From contig CAVIHU010000041.1 of assembly GCA_963642705.1 (NCBI GenBank), positions 1 to 15,283 on the forward strand: a stretch of DNA of 15,283 bases, given 5' to 3'. Numbering within the stretch: the first letter of the stretch is position 1; each line of letters begins with the position of its first letter. The notes below the pieces were generated by a model. That model had not been told where the DNA came from, searched no databases, and saw nothing but the letters and a program-made list of their open reading frames with translations. Source of the DNA: UBA11524 sp963642705 (GTDB taxonomy: Bacteria; Bacillota; Clostridia; Christensenellales; Aristaeellaceae). A program made the position numbers and the translations under genes. Positions 1-5,750 of the stretch are shown one piece after another.

Positions 1-4
1 CAAA

Positions 5-55
5 TCGTTTTTTCTCAACCGAAGGTTAGCGTAGATACGACTTTATTATAGTAGG
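5..55 (+). repeat. Left copy of 51-bp perfect inverted repeat
   Basis: Bases 5-55 are identical to the reverse complement of 15233-15283. The identity stops at the ribosome site of the downstream gene: GGGAGGG here, GGAGGGG in the other copy. Four further bases (caaa) lie to its left. The other copy runs to the last base of the window, so the true repeat may be longer. It sits directly upstream of the THEP1-like gene at 68. It may be a shared promoter cassette, or the repeat at which an assembly graph broke. Confidence 0.95.
17..52 (+). promoter_or_regulatory. Candidate promoter/operator inside the 51-bp repeat
   Basis: Three dyads follow each other: AACC-GAA-GGTT (17-27), CGTA-GA-TACG (30-39) and the near-palindrome ACTTTATTATAGT (40-52). 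The last one contains a -10-like box, TATTAT (44-49) or TATAGT (47-52). No good -35 lies 16-18 bp upstream, so an activator would be needed if this is a sigma-A promoter. Initiation about 7 bp past the -10 would put the 5' end of the mRNA within or next to the ribosome site GGGAGGG (54-60), giving a very short leader. This is inference from pattern only. Confidence 0.4.
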
Positions 56-67
56 GAGGGATTTGCT

Positions 68-577
68 ATGCAGCAGCTCTATCTGACCGGGCAGGGCGCT
101 TCCGCCGCTGCCGAACGGGTGCTTCGTGCCATCAATGTGCCGACTGCCGGATTCCGGCTGACGCCGTTTTCCGTGTCCGGCGAGGTTCGCGGTGAGGCAC
201 TGCACTTCCTGCTGCCGCCGCCGTCACCGCTGCTCAATGATGTACCGTGCCGCATCCGCATTCAGAGCGATTCGTGGCAGCTGGTGCCGAAGGTGATGGA
301 GCAGATTGCCGTACCGGGGCTTCGTGCCTGTCTGGGTACGCTGACGCCCGTGCTGGTCGATGCGATTCATCCGGATATGCTTGCCGGAAAAGCATTCTGC
401 GCGGTGCTTGACCAGCTACAGGCAAGGGAGCACCTGTGCGTGTTCGTTGTGACGGACGGCGCGGAGAAGAAGCTGCGCCGCATGATGCCGGTTGAACGTC
501 AGCGGTGGTTCCGCGTTACGGACGTGCCGGAGGAAACGCTGATTGAAGCGGCGATGCTGCGCCTCAGCAGCCTGTAA
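68..577 (+). CDS. THEP1-like NTPase relative with degenerate nucleotide-binding site
   Basis: 169 residues, the usual THEP1 (NTPase_1) length. ATG at 68 follows GGGAGGG with 7-8 nt spacing. The N-terminal strand and turn LYLTGQGASAAAERVL (4-19) sits where THEP1 proteins have a P-loop of the form TGxPGxGKST. Here the lysine and Ser/Thr are gone. AGFRLTPFSVSGEVRGEALHF (27-47) resembles the following GF-x-T-x-EVR segment. VLVDAIHPDMLAGKAF (95-110) resembles the Walker B region, usually (V/I)DEIGPME(L)xSxxF, with Glu replaced by Ala and Gly by His. The fold therefore looks kept while ATP/GTP hydrolysis is probably lost. THEP1 proteins are cytosolic nucleoside triphosphatases of unclear role; this one may act as a regulatory or scaffold homologue. 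It is monocistronic, with a terminator at 672-703. The match is by eye; a hypothetical protein of another family is possible. Confidence 0.5.
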   Translation: MQQLYLTGQGASAAAERVLRAINVPTAGFRLTPFSVSGEVRGEALHFLLPPPSPLLNDVPCRIRIQSDSWQLVPKVMEQIAVPGLRACLGTLTPVLVDAIHPDMLAGKAFCAVLDQLQAREHLCVFVVTDGAEKKLRRMMPVERQRWFRVTDVPEETLIEAAMLRLSSL

Positions 578-671
578 TGATCCCCCAGACAAAAGGAAGA
601 ACAGCCGGTTTGCCGAGGTTTTATGAGGCAGTATTCCCTTCATAAGACCAGGGCATTGCAATAGCAGAATG

Positions 672-703
672 AGGCTTTGACGGTAAAAGGTCAGAGCCTT
701 TTT
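672..703 (+). terminator. Rho-independent terminator after the THEP1-like gene
   Basis: AGGCTTTGAC (672-681), loop GGTAAAAG, then GTCAGAGCCT (690-699) form a 10-bp stem with one T-G pair, followed by TTTT. It lies 95 bp past the stop codon. I see no gene in the rest of 578-898; it holds this terminator and then the promoter at 817-846. Confidence 0.85.
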
Positions 704-816
704 CTGTGTAAAAAAACGCACATACCGGCGCGGAGCAGCAAACGTCAGCACTGACTGGCATACAAATGGCTGTTTTCGGCAATGACGTGCGGAAGTTATC
801 GAAATCGTCCGTTCCA

Positions 817-834
817 TTGACAAATCCTTGTCAA
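817..834 (+). promoter_or_regulatory. Palindromic operator overlapping the -35 box
   Basis: TTGACAA-ATCC-TTGTCAA is a perfect 7-bp inverted repeat with a 4-bp centre. It covers the -35 hexamer and most of the spacer. The dyad continues loosely outward (CCA before, ATGG after, one base out of register). A dimeric repressor bound here would block RNA polymerase. Size and symmetry suit a TetR- or MarR-type protein, but none is encoded nearby. It does not match the Rex, LexA or CcpA consensus as I know them. Confidence 0.6.
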
Positions 835-846
835 ATGGACTATAAT
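817..846 (+). promoter_or_regulatory. Sigma-A promoter of the flavoprotein gene
   Basis: A perfect -35 TTGACA (817-822) and a perfect -10 TATAAT (841-846) are separated by 18 bp, 52 bp upstream of the start codon at 899. The ribosome site AGGAAGGGG (882-890) follows. This is the strongest promoter match in the window. Confidence 0.85.
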
Positions 847-898
847 GCGCCTGACGAAAAGGTGATACTTTTCGAATGATTAGGAAGGGGAAAACAAA

Positions 899-2719
899 AT
901 GAAAAAGGCGAAGATGCTTCTTGGCCTGCTGCTGACCGTTGCAATGCTCATGGGACTCGTTCCCGTGATGGCGGAATCTCCGGTTGCAGAAGCTGTGCTC
1001 ACCGACGGCACCTATGTCGGCACTGGCAAGGGCATGCATTCCAACATTGAAGTAACCGTGACCGTGGCAGAAGGCAAGATTGCCGATGTCACCATCAACT
1101 ATCACGGCGAGACCGCCGGCGTGGCAGATCCGGCCATCGAGCAGATTCCTGCGGCGATTGTGGCTGCGAACTCTGCGGATGTGGACGTGGTTTCCGGCGC
1201 AACGTTGACCTCCAACGGCATCATGGAGGCTGTCAGGAACGCGCTGAGCGGCGAAACCGAGGAGCAGAGCACGGAGCTGACCATTGAGCCCGACATGATC
1301 GTTGTCGGTGCAGGCATGGCAGGTCTGGTCGCAACGGCTCGCGGCGTTGAGCTGGGACTGAAGGTGCTGGTGCTGGAAGAAAGCGTCCGCACCGGCGGCT
1401 GCATCCACTATGCCGGCGGCACCATCAGCGGCGCCGGCTTCAAGATTCAGCAGGAAAACGGCGTAGAGGATACACCTGAATCCTTCTATCAGGATATCGA
1501 AGCGCTTGGCGGCGAGGGCGAATTCAACAAGGAGCTTGCCAAGACCCACACGGAGCGCGCAAAGGATGCCATCGACTGGTTGGACGAAGACCTGCATGTG
1601 GACTTCGGCGACCGTGGTCTTGTCGGCGGCGCGTACACTGCGATGAAGACGCTCCGCGTTACCCGTGCGCTCGGTTCCTACTCCATGGGTGCCGCCAATG
1701 CTTATCTCGAGCCGCTGAACGAGCGTCTTGAGCAGGCAGTTGCGGACGGCAATGCACAGATTATGTACAACACGGCCGTGACAGAGCTGCTTGTCGAAGG
1801 TGACCAGGTGGTCGGCGTGAAGGCCGGCGACCTCGAGTTCCGCGCAAACAATGTGGTGCTTGCGACCGGCGGCTACGCCTACAACGAAGACCTGCTGAAG
1901 CTGACGGGCTTCGAAAATGTCATTTCCTGCGCACCCAGCACGTCCAACGGCTCCGGCTTCCTGCTGGCAAAGGCTGTCGGCGGTGTCTATGATAACATGG
2001 ACGAAATCGTGAACTTCTACGGCGGCGGCGTTCCCACGGACGGCTTCGCGATGAAGTATCAGATCAACAGCAAGTATCCCGGCATGATCTATGTCAATAC
2101 GGACGGCGACCGCGTCGGTGTGGAGGAGTCTGCCACCAGCGCCATGTGGTATGGTCAGAAGGAGAGCAAGCTGTACGCGGTCATCTCCGGCAACATGGTC
2201 GATACCGAGCAGGCGTTCCTGAAGCACCCGATGATGAACAAGGCCGTGCTGGAGAACAACGGCTGGGACAAGCTTGAAGAGCTGGCGGCTGCCGGCAACT
2301 GTGTCTACAAGGCGGACACGCTGGAAGAACTGGCGGAAATGATCGGCGCTGAGAACCTTGTCGCGACCGTCGATGCGTACAATGCGGACGTGGTGACCGG
2401 CACTGACACATCATTCGGACGTTCGTCTGATAACATGATCGCCTTCAAGGAAGGTCCGTATTATGCGGTCGTGACCGTTCCGTATGTGTGGTCCGGCACG
2501 TCCGGCGGTGTCCGTGTGAACGGCGATGGTTATCTCGTGCGTGAAGACGGCTCCGTGATCAACGGTCTGTCGCTTGCCGGCGAAATTCTTGGTCCGAGCA
2601 ACATTCTTGGCAAGATCAACTTCGGCGGCATCAACCACTCCATGTGCGCCACCTGGGGCATCATTGCCGCAGAGCACGCCGCAGAGAGCGTTGCCGAGAG
2701 TGCCGCGGAGGCGGAGTAA
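899..2719 (+). CDS. Secreted FMN-bind/FAD-binding oxidoreductase (fumarate-reductase-like flavoprotein)
   Basis: 606 residues. ATG at 899 is preceded by AGGAAGGGG. Residues 1-25 are a Sec signal peptide (basic start, hydrophobic core, VMA|ES cleavage, no lipobox). Residues about 36-116 are an FMN-bind domain with the flavinylation motif SGAT (99-102); Thr102 is the expected site of covalent FMN attachment by ApbE. The FAD-binding domain starts at about 132 with VVGAGMAG (135-142), a GxGxxG dinucleotide fold, and ends in the usual flavoprotein segment (about 558-592). Such proteins pass electrons to an organic acceptor outside the membrane in anaerobic respiration. By eye, Arg405 (DGDRVG) matches the proton-donating Arg of soluble fumarate reductase. 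The substrate-binding His, His and Arg of fumarate/urocanate reductases fall at Thr255, Gly533 and Asn574, so the substrate is probably different. The C-terminus is an Ala/Glu-rich tail (590-606). Electron donor and ApbE are not in the window. Confidence 0.88.
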   Translation: MKKAKMLLGLLLTVAMLMGLVPVMAESPVAEAVLTDGTYVGTGKGMHSNIEVTVTVAEGKIADVTINYHGETAGVADPAIEQIPAAIVAANSADVDVVSGATLTSNGIMEAVRNALSGETEEQSTELTIEPDMIVVGAGMAGLVATARGVELGLKVLVLEESVRTGGCIHYAGGTISGAGFKIQQENGVEDTPESFYQDIEALGGEGEFNKELAKTHTERAKDAIDWLDEDLHVDFGDRGLVGGAYTAMKTLRVTRALGSYSMGAANAYLEPLNERLEQAVADGNAQIMYNTAVTELLVEGDQVVGVKAGDLEFRANNVVLATGGYAYNEDLLKLTGFENVISCAPSTSNGSGFLLAKAVGGVYDNMDEIVNFYGGGVPTDGFAMKYQINSKYPGMIYVNTDGDRVGVEESATSAMWYGQKESKLYAVISGNMVDTEQAFLKHPMMNKAVLENNGWDKLEELAAAGNCVYKADTLEELAEMIGAENLVATVDAYNADVVTGTDTSFGRSSDNMIAFKEGPYYAVVTVPYVWSGTSGGVRVNGDGYLVREDGSVINGLSLAGEILGPSNILGKINFGGINHSMCATWGIIAAEHAAESVAESAAEAE

Positions 2720-2798
2720 TCAATCGCAAAAAAGGAATGCTGCGGAGCTGATGTCCCGCCTCCCTGTCAAATAGACAGGCAAAAAACAAAACCTTTTT

Positions 2799-2829
2799 AC
2801 CAGGATTCCAGAAATGGAGTCCTGGTTTT
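2799..2829 (+). terminator. Rho-independent terminator after the flavoprotein gene
   Basis: ACCAGGATTCCA (2799-2810), loop GAAA, TGGAGTCCTGGT (2815-2826) form a 12-bp stem with one T-G pair, a stable GNRA-type loop and a following TTTT. A smaller hairpin CCTGTC-AAATA-GACAGG lies just before it (2763-2779). Confidence 0.88.
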
Positions 2830-2832
2830 CTG

Positions 2833-3036
2833 TTATGCAGGCTCCGGCAGACAGCGGCAGCCGGCTGGCGATTGGCAATCCTTCCGATATTGGCGCTGCT
2901 TGGTGTTGAAGTAGTGAATGAACTGCTTGACCGCAAGGAGGAATCGTAAACGCTGATAATCTGTTCCAGCTCGCGAGTATCATCGGGGTTCCCCCGCTTC
3001 CTTGTGCAGCATTTTGAACATCTCCAGATACCATTT
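2833..3036 (-). pseudogene. Possible decayed transposase C-terminus
   Basis: No intact frame covers this stretch. On the - strand, pieces in different frames read FKMLHKEAG, DTRELEQII and KQFIHYFNTKQRQY, then QSPAGCR and a stop at 2833. Their order and spacing recall the end of IS3-type DDE transposases (LKxE, Tx-EL-xx-I, Y-I-xx-YN-xx-R, SP-xx-YR), with at least one frameshift and one in-frame stop between them. No terminal inverted repeats or catalytic residues are seen. This is a weak, by-eye resemblance; plain intergenic DNA is the alternative. Confidence 0.22.
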
Positions 3037-3080
3037 ATCCTCCCGTCGTCAATGGGTGTCGGCTTTTTGCGAGATTGCCA

Positions 3081-3116
3081 CAAAAAGGCAGCTGCTCTTA
3101 TCGAACAGCTGCTTTT
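3081..3116. terminator. Bidirectional terminator between converging transcripts
   Basis: GCAGCTG-CTC (3088-3097), loop TTATC, GAA-CAGCTGC (3103-3112) form a 10-bp stem with one mismatch. It has AAAAA on the left and TTTT on the right, so it reads as a terminator from both strands. On the - strand it is about 90 bp past the transglutaminase stop. Confidence 0.75.
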
Positions 3117-3152
3117 GAATAATCCATGATTGACTTTGTATGGTTGCGGGAA

Positions 3153-3176
3153 TTTCGCTCTGCGGAGCGAACAGGG
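3153..3176 (+). repeat. 24-bp direct repeat, copy 1 (downstream of transglutaminase)
   Basis: Matches 5553-5576 at 22 of 24 positions in the same orientation. The shared core is CTCTGCGGAGCGA plus CAGGG. This copy contains a perfect hairpin TTCGCTC-TGCG-GAGCGAA (3154-3171). It lies 31 bp past the end of the transglutaminase gene. Confidence 0.7.
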
Positions 3177-3206
3177 GCATGAAGGCACAGCGGACGATCA
3201 ATCAAC

Positions 3207-5510
3207 TTATTTTCCTGTAAACAACCGCATCCTCAGCGGCACGGCTGCCCTCAGCAGTACAAACCGAACGCGCTGCCATGCGTTCATTTTCCGCAGCATA
3301 CCGGTATACGCCTGACGCAGCGCATCCGTCTGCTCAGGTGATGATTCCGCATGGGCATAGAAGCGCAGCTCCTCAATGCTGCCGACAGCAGACGCCTCCG
3401 TCCAGCCTGTTTGCTCCGCCCGGCGGAAGAACATCTGCGGCGTTTCGGTGTCCGCACGGACAAGCCCCGCGATGCGCAGCGCGTCATGCACTGCCTGTAG
3501 ATAAACCGTGCTGCGTCCGTTCTCGTCCTTCGCGCGCTTTTCGCAGGTCTCCGGCAGCGTCCACCAGATGCGCGTCACGACGGCCGCAATCAACAGCAGA
3601 ATCAGCAGCAGCCACCACAGCCACGACAGGTCGTTCGGCTCATCCGGCTGATTCATTTCGCTTTCCGGCGTCGGGGACGGCGTGTCCGTTGCAGGCGGAA
3701 CGGTCGGCGATGGCGTCGGCGAGTCGGAAGGCAGCGGCGTTTCCTGTTCATCCTGCGAATCATCCGAAGGCGAGGGCGACGGTGAGGGAGACGGCGAAGG
3801 TGAAGGCGAGGGTGATGGTGATGGCGAGGGCGTTGCGGACGGCGGCGGCAATGTCGACGGATCCTCCGAGGACGAATCAGATGAAGCGCCCGCCCACGGC
3901 GTCGCATCGAATGTCACCCAGCCAAGCCCGCTGAAATAGACCTCCGTCCATGCATGGGCGCTTTCGCCGGTGATGACGGCGCTGCCTGATTCGCCGATGT
4001 CCGCGACAAAGCCCTCCACGTACCGTGCAGGCAGCCCGACCATCCGGCAGAGCACCGTCATGGCAGACGCGAAATGCGTGCAGTAGCCTTCATGGGTCAT
4101 CAGCAGGAAGGTTGCCACAAAGTCGAGATTCTCCTGCTGCCGCGCAATGTCGAGATTGTAGCTGCAATACGATTGCAGGTACGACTGGATATTCCGCGCC
4201 ATTTCGTATGGGTCGGCCGTGTCGTCGGCGGCATCGCGTGCGAAATCAAACAGCCGCTGCTCCAGATGCGACGGAAGCACGGTATACGTTTCGCGCATCG
4301 ATTCATACTGGTCGTCCGCAAGCTGTGCGCAGGCGTCAATCAGCTCCGTCAGCCCAGATTGACCGGCAATCAGGTCAACATACTCCGCCGTCCATGTGTC
4401 GCCGGATTCAAGGCTGCGCGTCGCGAACACCTCGCCGCTCGCATTGAAGTACGGCACGATCGAGCTGCCCGTCCTGAGGCTCAAAAGGCGCTGCGGAACG
4501 AACAGGCTGCTTGCGCTGTCCGTCAGCATCGTGACGGTCACCTGCTTGACCGGCAATGCCGCGCCGACAGAATCCGACGGCATATCCTGCTCGAATACGG
4601 TATTCCGGACGTTCTGCCAGCGCAGGCTGCTCCACAGATACCGCCGACCGCCGGTTTCATCGACCCACATGCCGCCCGTGTACGTGCTCTTGCTGACAGC
4701 GCGCAGATAAATGCGCCCTTCGCCTTGCACGGTCATGACGGGCTGGTCGTTCGGTTCGGCAGGACCGCCCAGCTGCATCTGCCCCTGCGGATAAAAGCCC
4801 TGCGAAGAGATGGAGAATACGTCGCGCGTGTTCGTGAAGAAGAAGTAATCATAGATTTTCTGCCGGAGCGAATCCGCCGCGTCCTTCATCGGTACGATAG
4901 TCACGCCGCCGACCGCAACGCCGATGAAGCTCAGCAGCACAACGATGAGCGTCATCGGCAGCACGCGCCGCATCGGCACATTGTCATAACCGGAGACCAT
5001 CAGCAGCGCCACGCTGGGCACGACCGCCGGCAGCAGCCCCCACAGCGCTTCGGGGCAGTCATCAAGCCACAGCAGCACCGCAATCAGCAGCACCGCCGCC
5101 AGCGCCGGATATGCCCCGACCCGGCGGCTCGTCAGCGCATAGCCGACGAAGGCGCACACAACGCCTGTCAGGCACGCGAAGGTCTGGCTGACCATCGGAA
5201 GCGCCGTTGTCAGGCCCGAAAAATACAGCAGCAGCGCGCGGACAACCTCCGCCGCGTCCGCAAAACCGCCGCAAATTGCCCAGACGAGGAAGAATATGCC
5301 GAACGATGCGCCGGCGAGGATGTTTCCCAGCGGATGAAGATGACGGATTGCCAGCACCGCGATCACCGGCAGCGCACAGAGGATGCCAGGCAGCCACAGG
5401 TGCTGCGTCCCCGTGACGATCAGCAACGGCAGAAGCATGCCCGATGCCATCATCAGTGCCGTCGCGCCGCGGGATAGTATCGTGCGTCCCTTCTCAGACA
5501 GTGAAAACAC
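3207..5510 (-). CDS. TgpA-like membrane transglutaminase-family protein
   Basis: About 767 residues, normal for the DUF3488-transglutaminase-DUF4129 family. Residues about 12-205 hold five to seven hydrophobic membrane segments. An outer domain follows, then a transglutaminase core with the triad visible: Cys477 (GYCTHFASA), His519 (SAHAWTEVY) and Asp535 (TFDATPW). Residues 551-620 are a Pro/Ser/Thr-rich linker with 11 Ser-Pro repeats, then a membrane segment (about 628-649) and a cytosolic DUF4129-like tail. The fold suggests a protease, amidase or crosslinking activity on the outer face of the membrane; the target is unknown. MoxR and DUF58 genes lie upstream on the same strand, the usual partners, but 240 bp separate this gene from DUF58. 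The start is uncertain: GTG at 5510 overlaps the AGGAGG site, CTG at 5501 has ideal spacing, and ATG codons occur at residues 20-21. Confidence 0.88.
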   Translation of the reverse strand: MFSLSEKGRTILSRGATALMMASGMLLPLLIVTGTQHLWLPGILCALPVIAVLAIRHLHPLGNILAGASFGIFFLVWAICGGFADAAEVVRALLLYFSGLTTALPMVSQTFACLTGVVCAFVGYALTSRRVGAYPALAAVLLIAVLLWLDDCPEALWGLLPAVVPSVALLMVSGYDNVPMRRVLPMTLIVVLLSFIGVAVGGVTIVPMKDAADSLRQKIYDYFFFTNTRDVFSISSQGFYPQGQMQLGGPAEPNDQPVMTVQGEGRIYLRAVSKSTYTGGMWVDETGGRRYLWSSLRWQNVRNTVFEQDMPSDSVGAALPVKQVTVTMLTDSASSLFVPQRLLSLRTGSSIVPYFNASGEVFATRSLESGDTWTAEYVDLIAGQSGLTELIDACAQLADDQYESMRETYTVLPSHLEQRLFDFARDAADDTADPYEMARNIQSYLQSYCSYNLDIARQQENLDFVATFLLMTHEGYCTHFASAMTVLCRMVGLPARYVEGFVADIGESGSAVITGESAHAWTEVYFSGLGWVTFDATPWAGASSDSSSEDPSTLPPPSATPSPSPSPSPSPSPSPSPSPSPSDDSQDEQETPLPSDSPTPSPTVPPATDTPSPTPESEMNQPDEPNDLSWLWWLLLILLLIAAVVTRIWWTLPETCEKRAKDENGRSTVYLQAVHDALRIAGLVRADTETPQMFFRRAEQTGWTEASAVGSIEELRFYAHAESSPEQTDALRQAYTGMLRKMNAWQRVRFVLLRAAVPLRMRLFTGK
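3765..3830 (-). repeat. Hexanucleotide tandem repeat encoding (Pro-Ser)11
   Basis: 66 bp of imperfect 6-bp units, varying only at third codon positions (TCG/TCA, CCC/CCT/CCG), encode eleven Pro-Ser pairs, residues 561-582 of the transglutaminase protein. Such a linker is extended and may cross the cell wall. The repeat could change length by slippage in 6-bp steps without breaking the frame. Confidence 0.85.
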
Positions 5511-5515
5511 CTCCT
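5499..5515 (-). promoter_or_regulatory. Ribosome site deciding the transglutaminase start
   Basis: On the - strand AGGAGG spans 5515-5510. Its last G is the first base of the GTG that opens the long frame, so that GTG cannot be read from this site. Eight bases further, CTG (5501-5499) is in frame at the optimal distance. Initiation at CTG would remove three residues only. The next ATG codons are at residues 20 and 21, inside the first membrane segment. Confidence 0.5.
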
Positions 5516-5750
5516 TCGCAGAATTGGCTTTTTCTCTTTTCCTTCGCAGCGGTTTCTCTCTGCGGAGCGATCAGGGACTTTCCGTTCGACCCTGCACCCT
5601 TCGGTTTCACATTTCCATAATCGGTTTGCATTGCAGCTTTTATTCGGTCTGCCAAAATCATCTGCGGACTTCGTCCGTTTTCTTACCCTTTGGCACGCCC
5701 GCAGACGCTCATCCCTGCAACGGGTTCAGGCTGCCGATAGAAACACATTT
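5511..5750 (-). other. 240-bp gap inside the MoxR-DUF58-transglutaminase module
   Basis: These genes are normally packed tightly, so the gap is unusual. It contains copy 2 of the 24-bp repeat and a small hairpin CGGAC-GAA-GTCCG (5672-5684). A 55-codon frame (5661-5494, start ATG) is rich in Lys/Arg, has no ribosome site and overlaps the transglutaminase start. I see no convincing -35/-10 pair and no strong terminator, so read-through from DUF58 remains likely. Confidence 0.4.
5553..5576 (+). repeat. 24-bp direct repeat, copy 2 (upstream of transglutaminase)
   Basis: 22 of 24 bases match 3153-3176, same orientation; the two differences are at 5557 and 5571. The changes spoil most of the hairpin seen in copy 1. 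It lies about 40 bp upstream of the transglutaminase start, so the two copies bracket that gene alone. Confidence 0.7.

Noticed and set aside
416..2227. 603-codon open frame antisense to the flavoprotein gene
   Set aside because: Its product is rich in His/Arg/Val/Ala without family motifs and no ribosome site is seen. It is the mirror of GC-rich codon use on the other strand.
2661..3188. 175-codon - strand frame across the convergent intergenic region
   Set aside because: It runs through two terminator hairpins and the end of the flavoprotein gene and has no ribosome site. Only a fragment of it faintly resembles transposase.
4074..5477. 467-codon open frame antisense to the transglutaminase gene
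   Set aside because: His/Arg/Gln-rich shadow of the sense gene without motifs or start signals.
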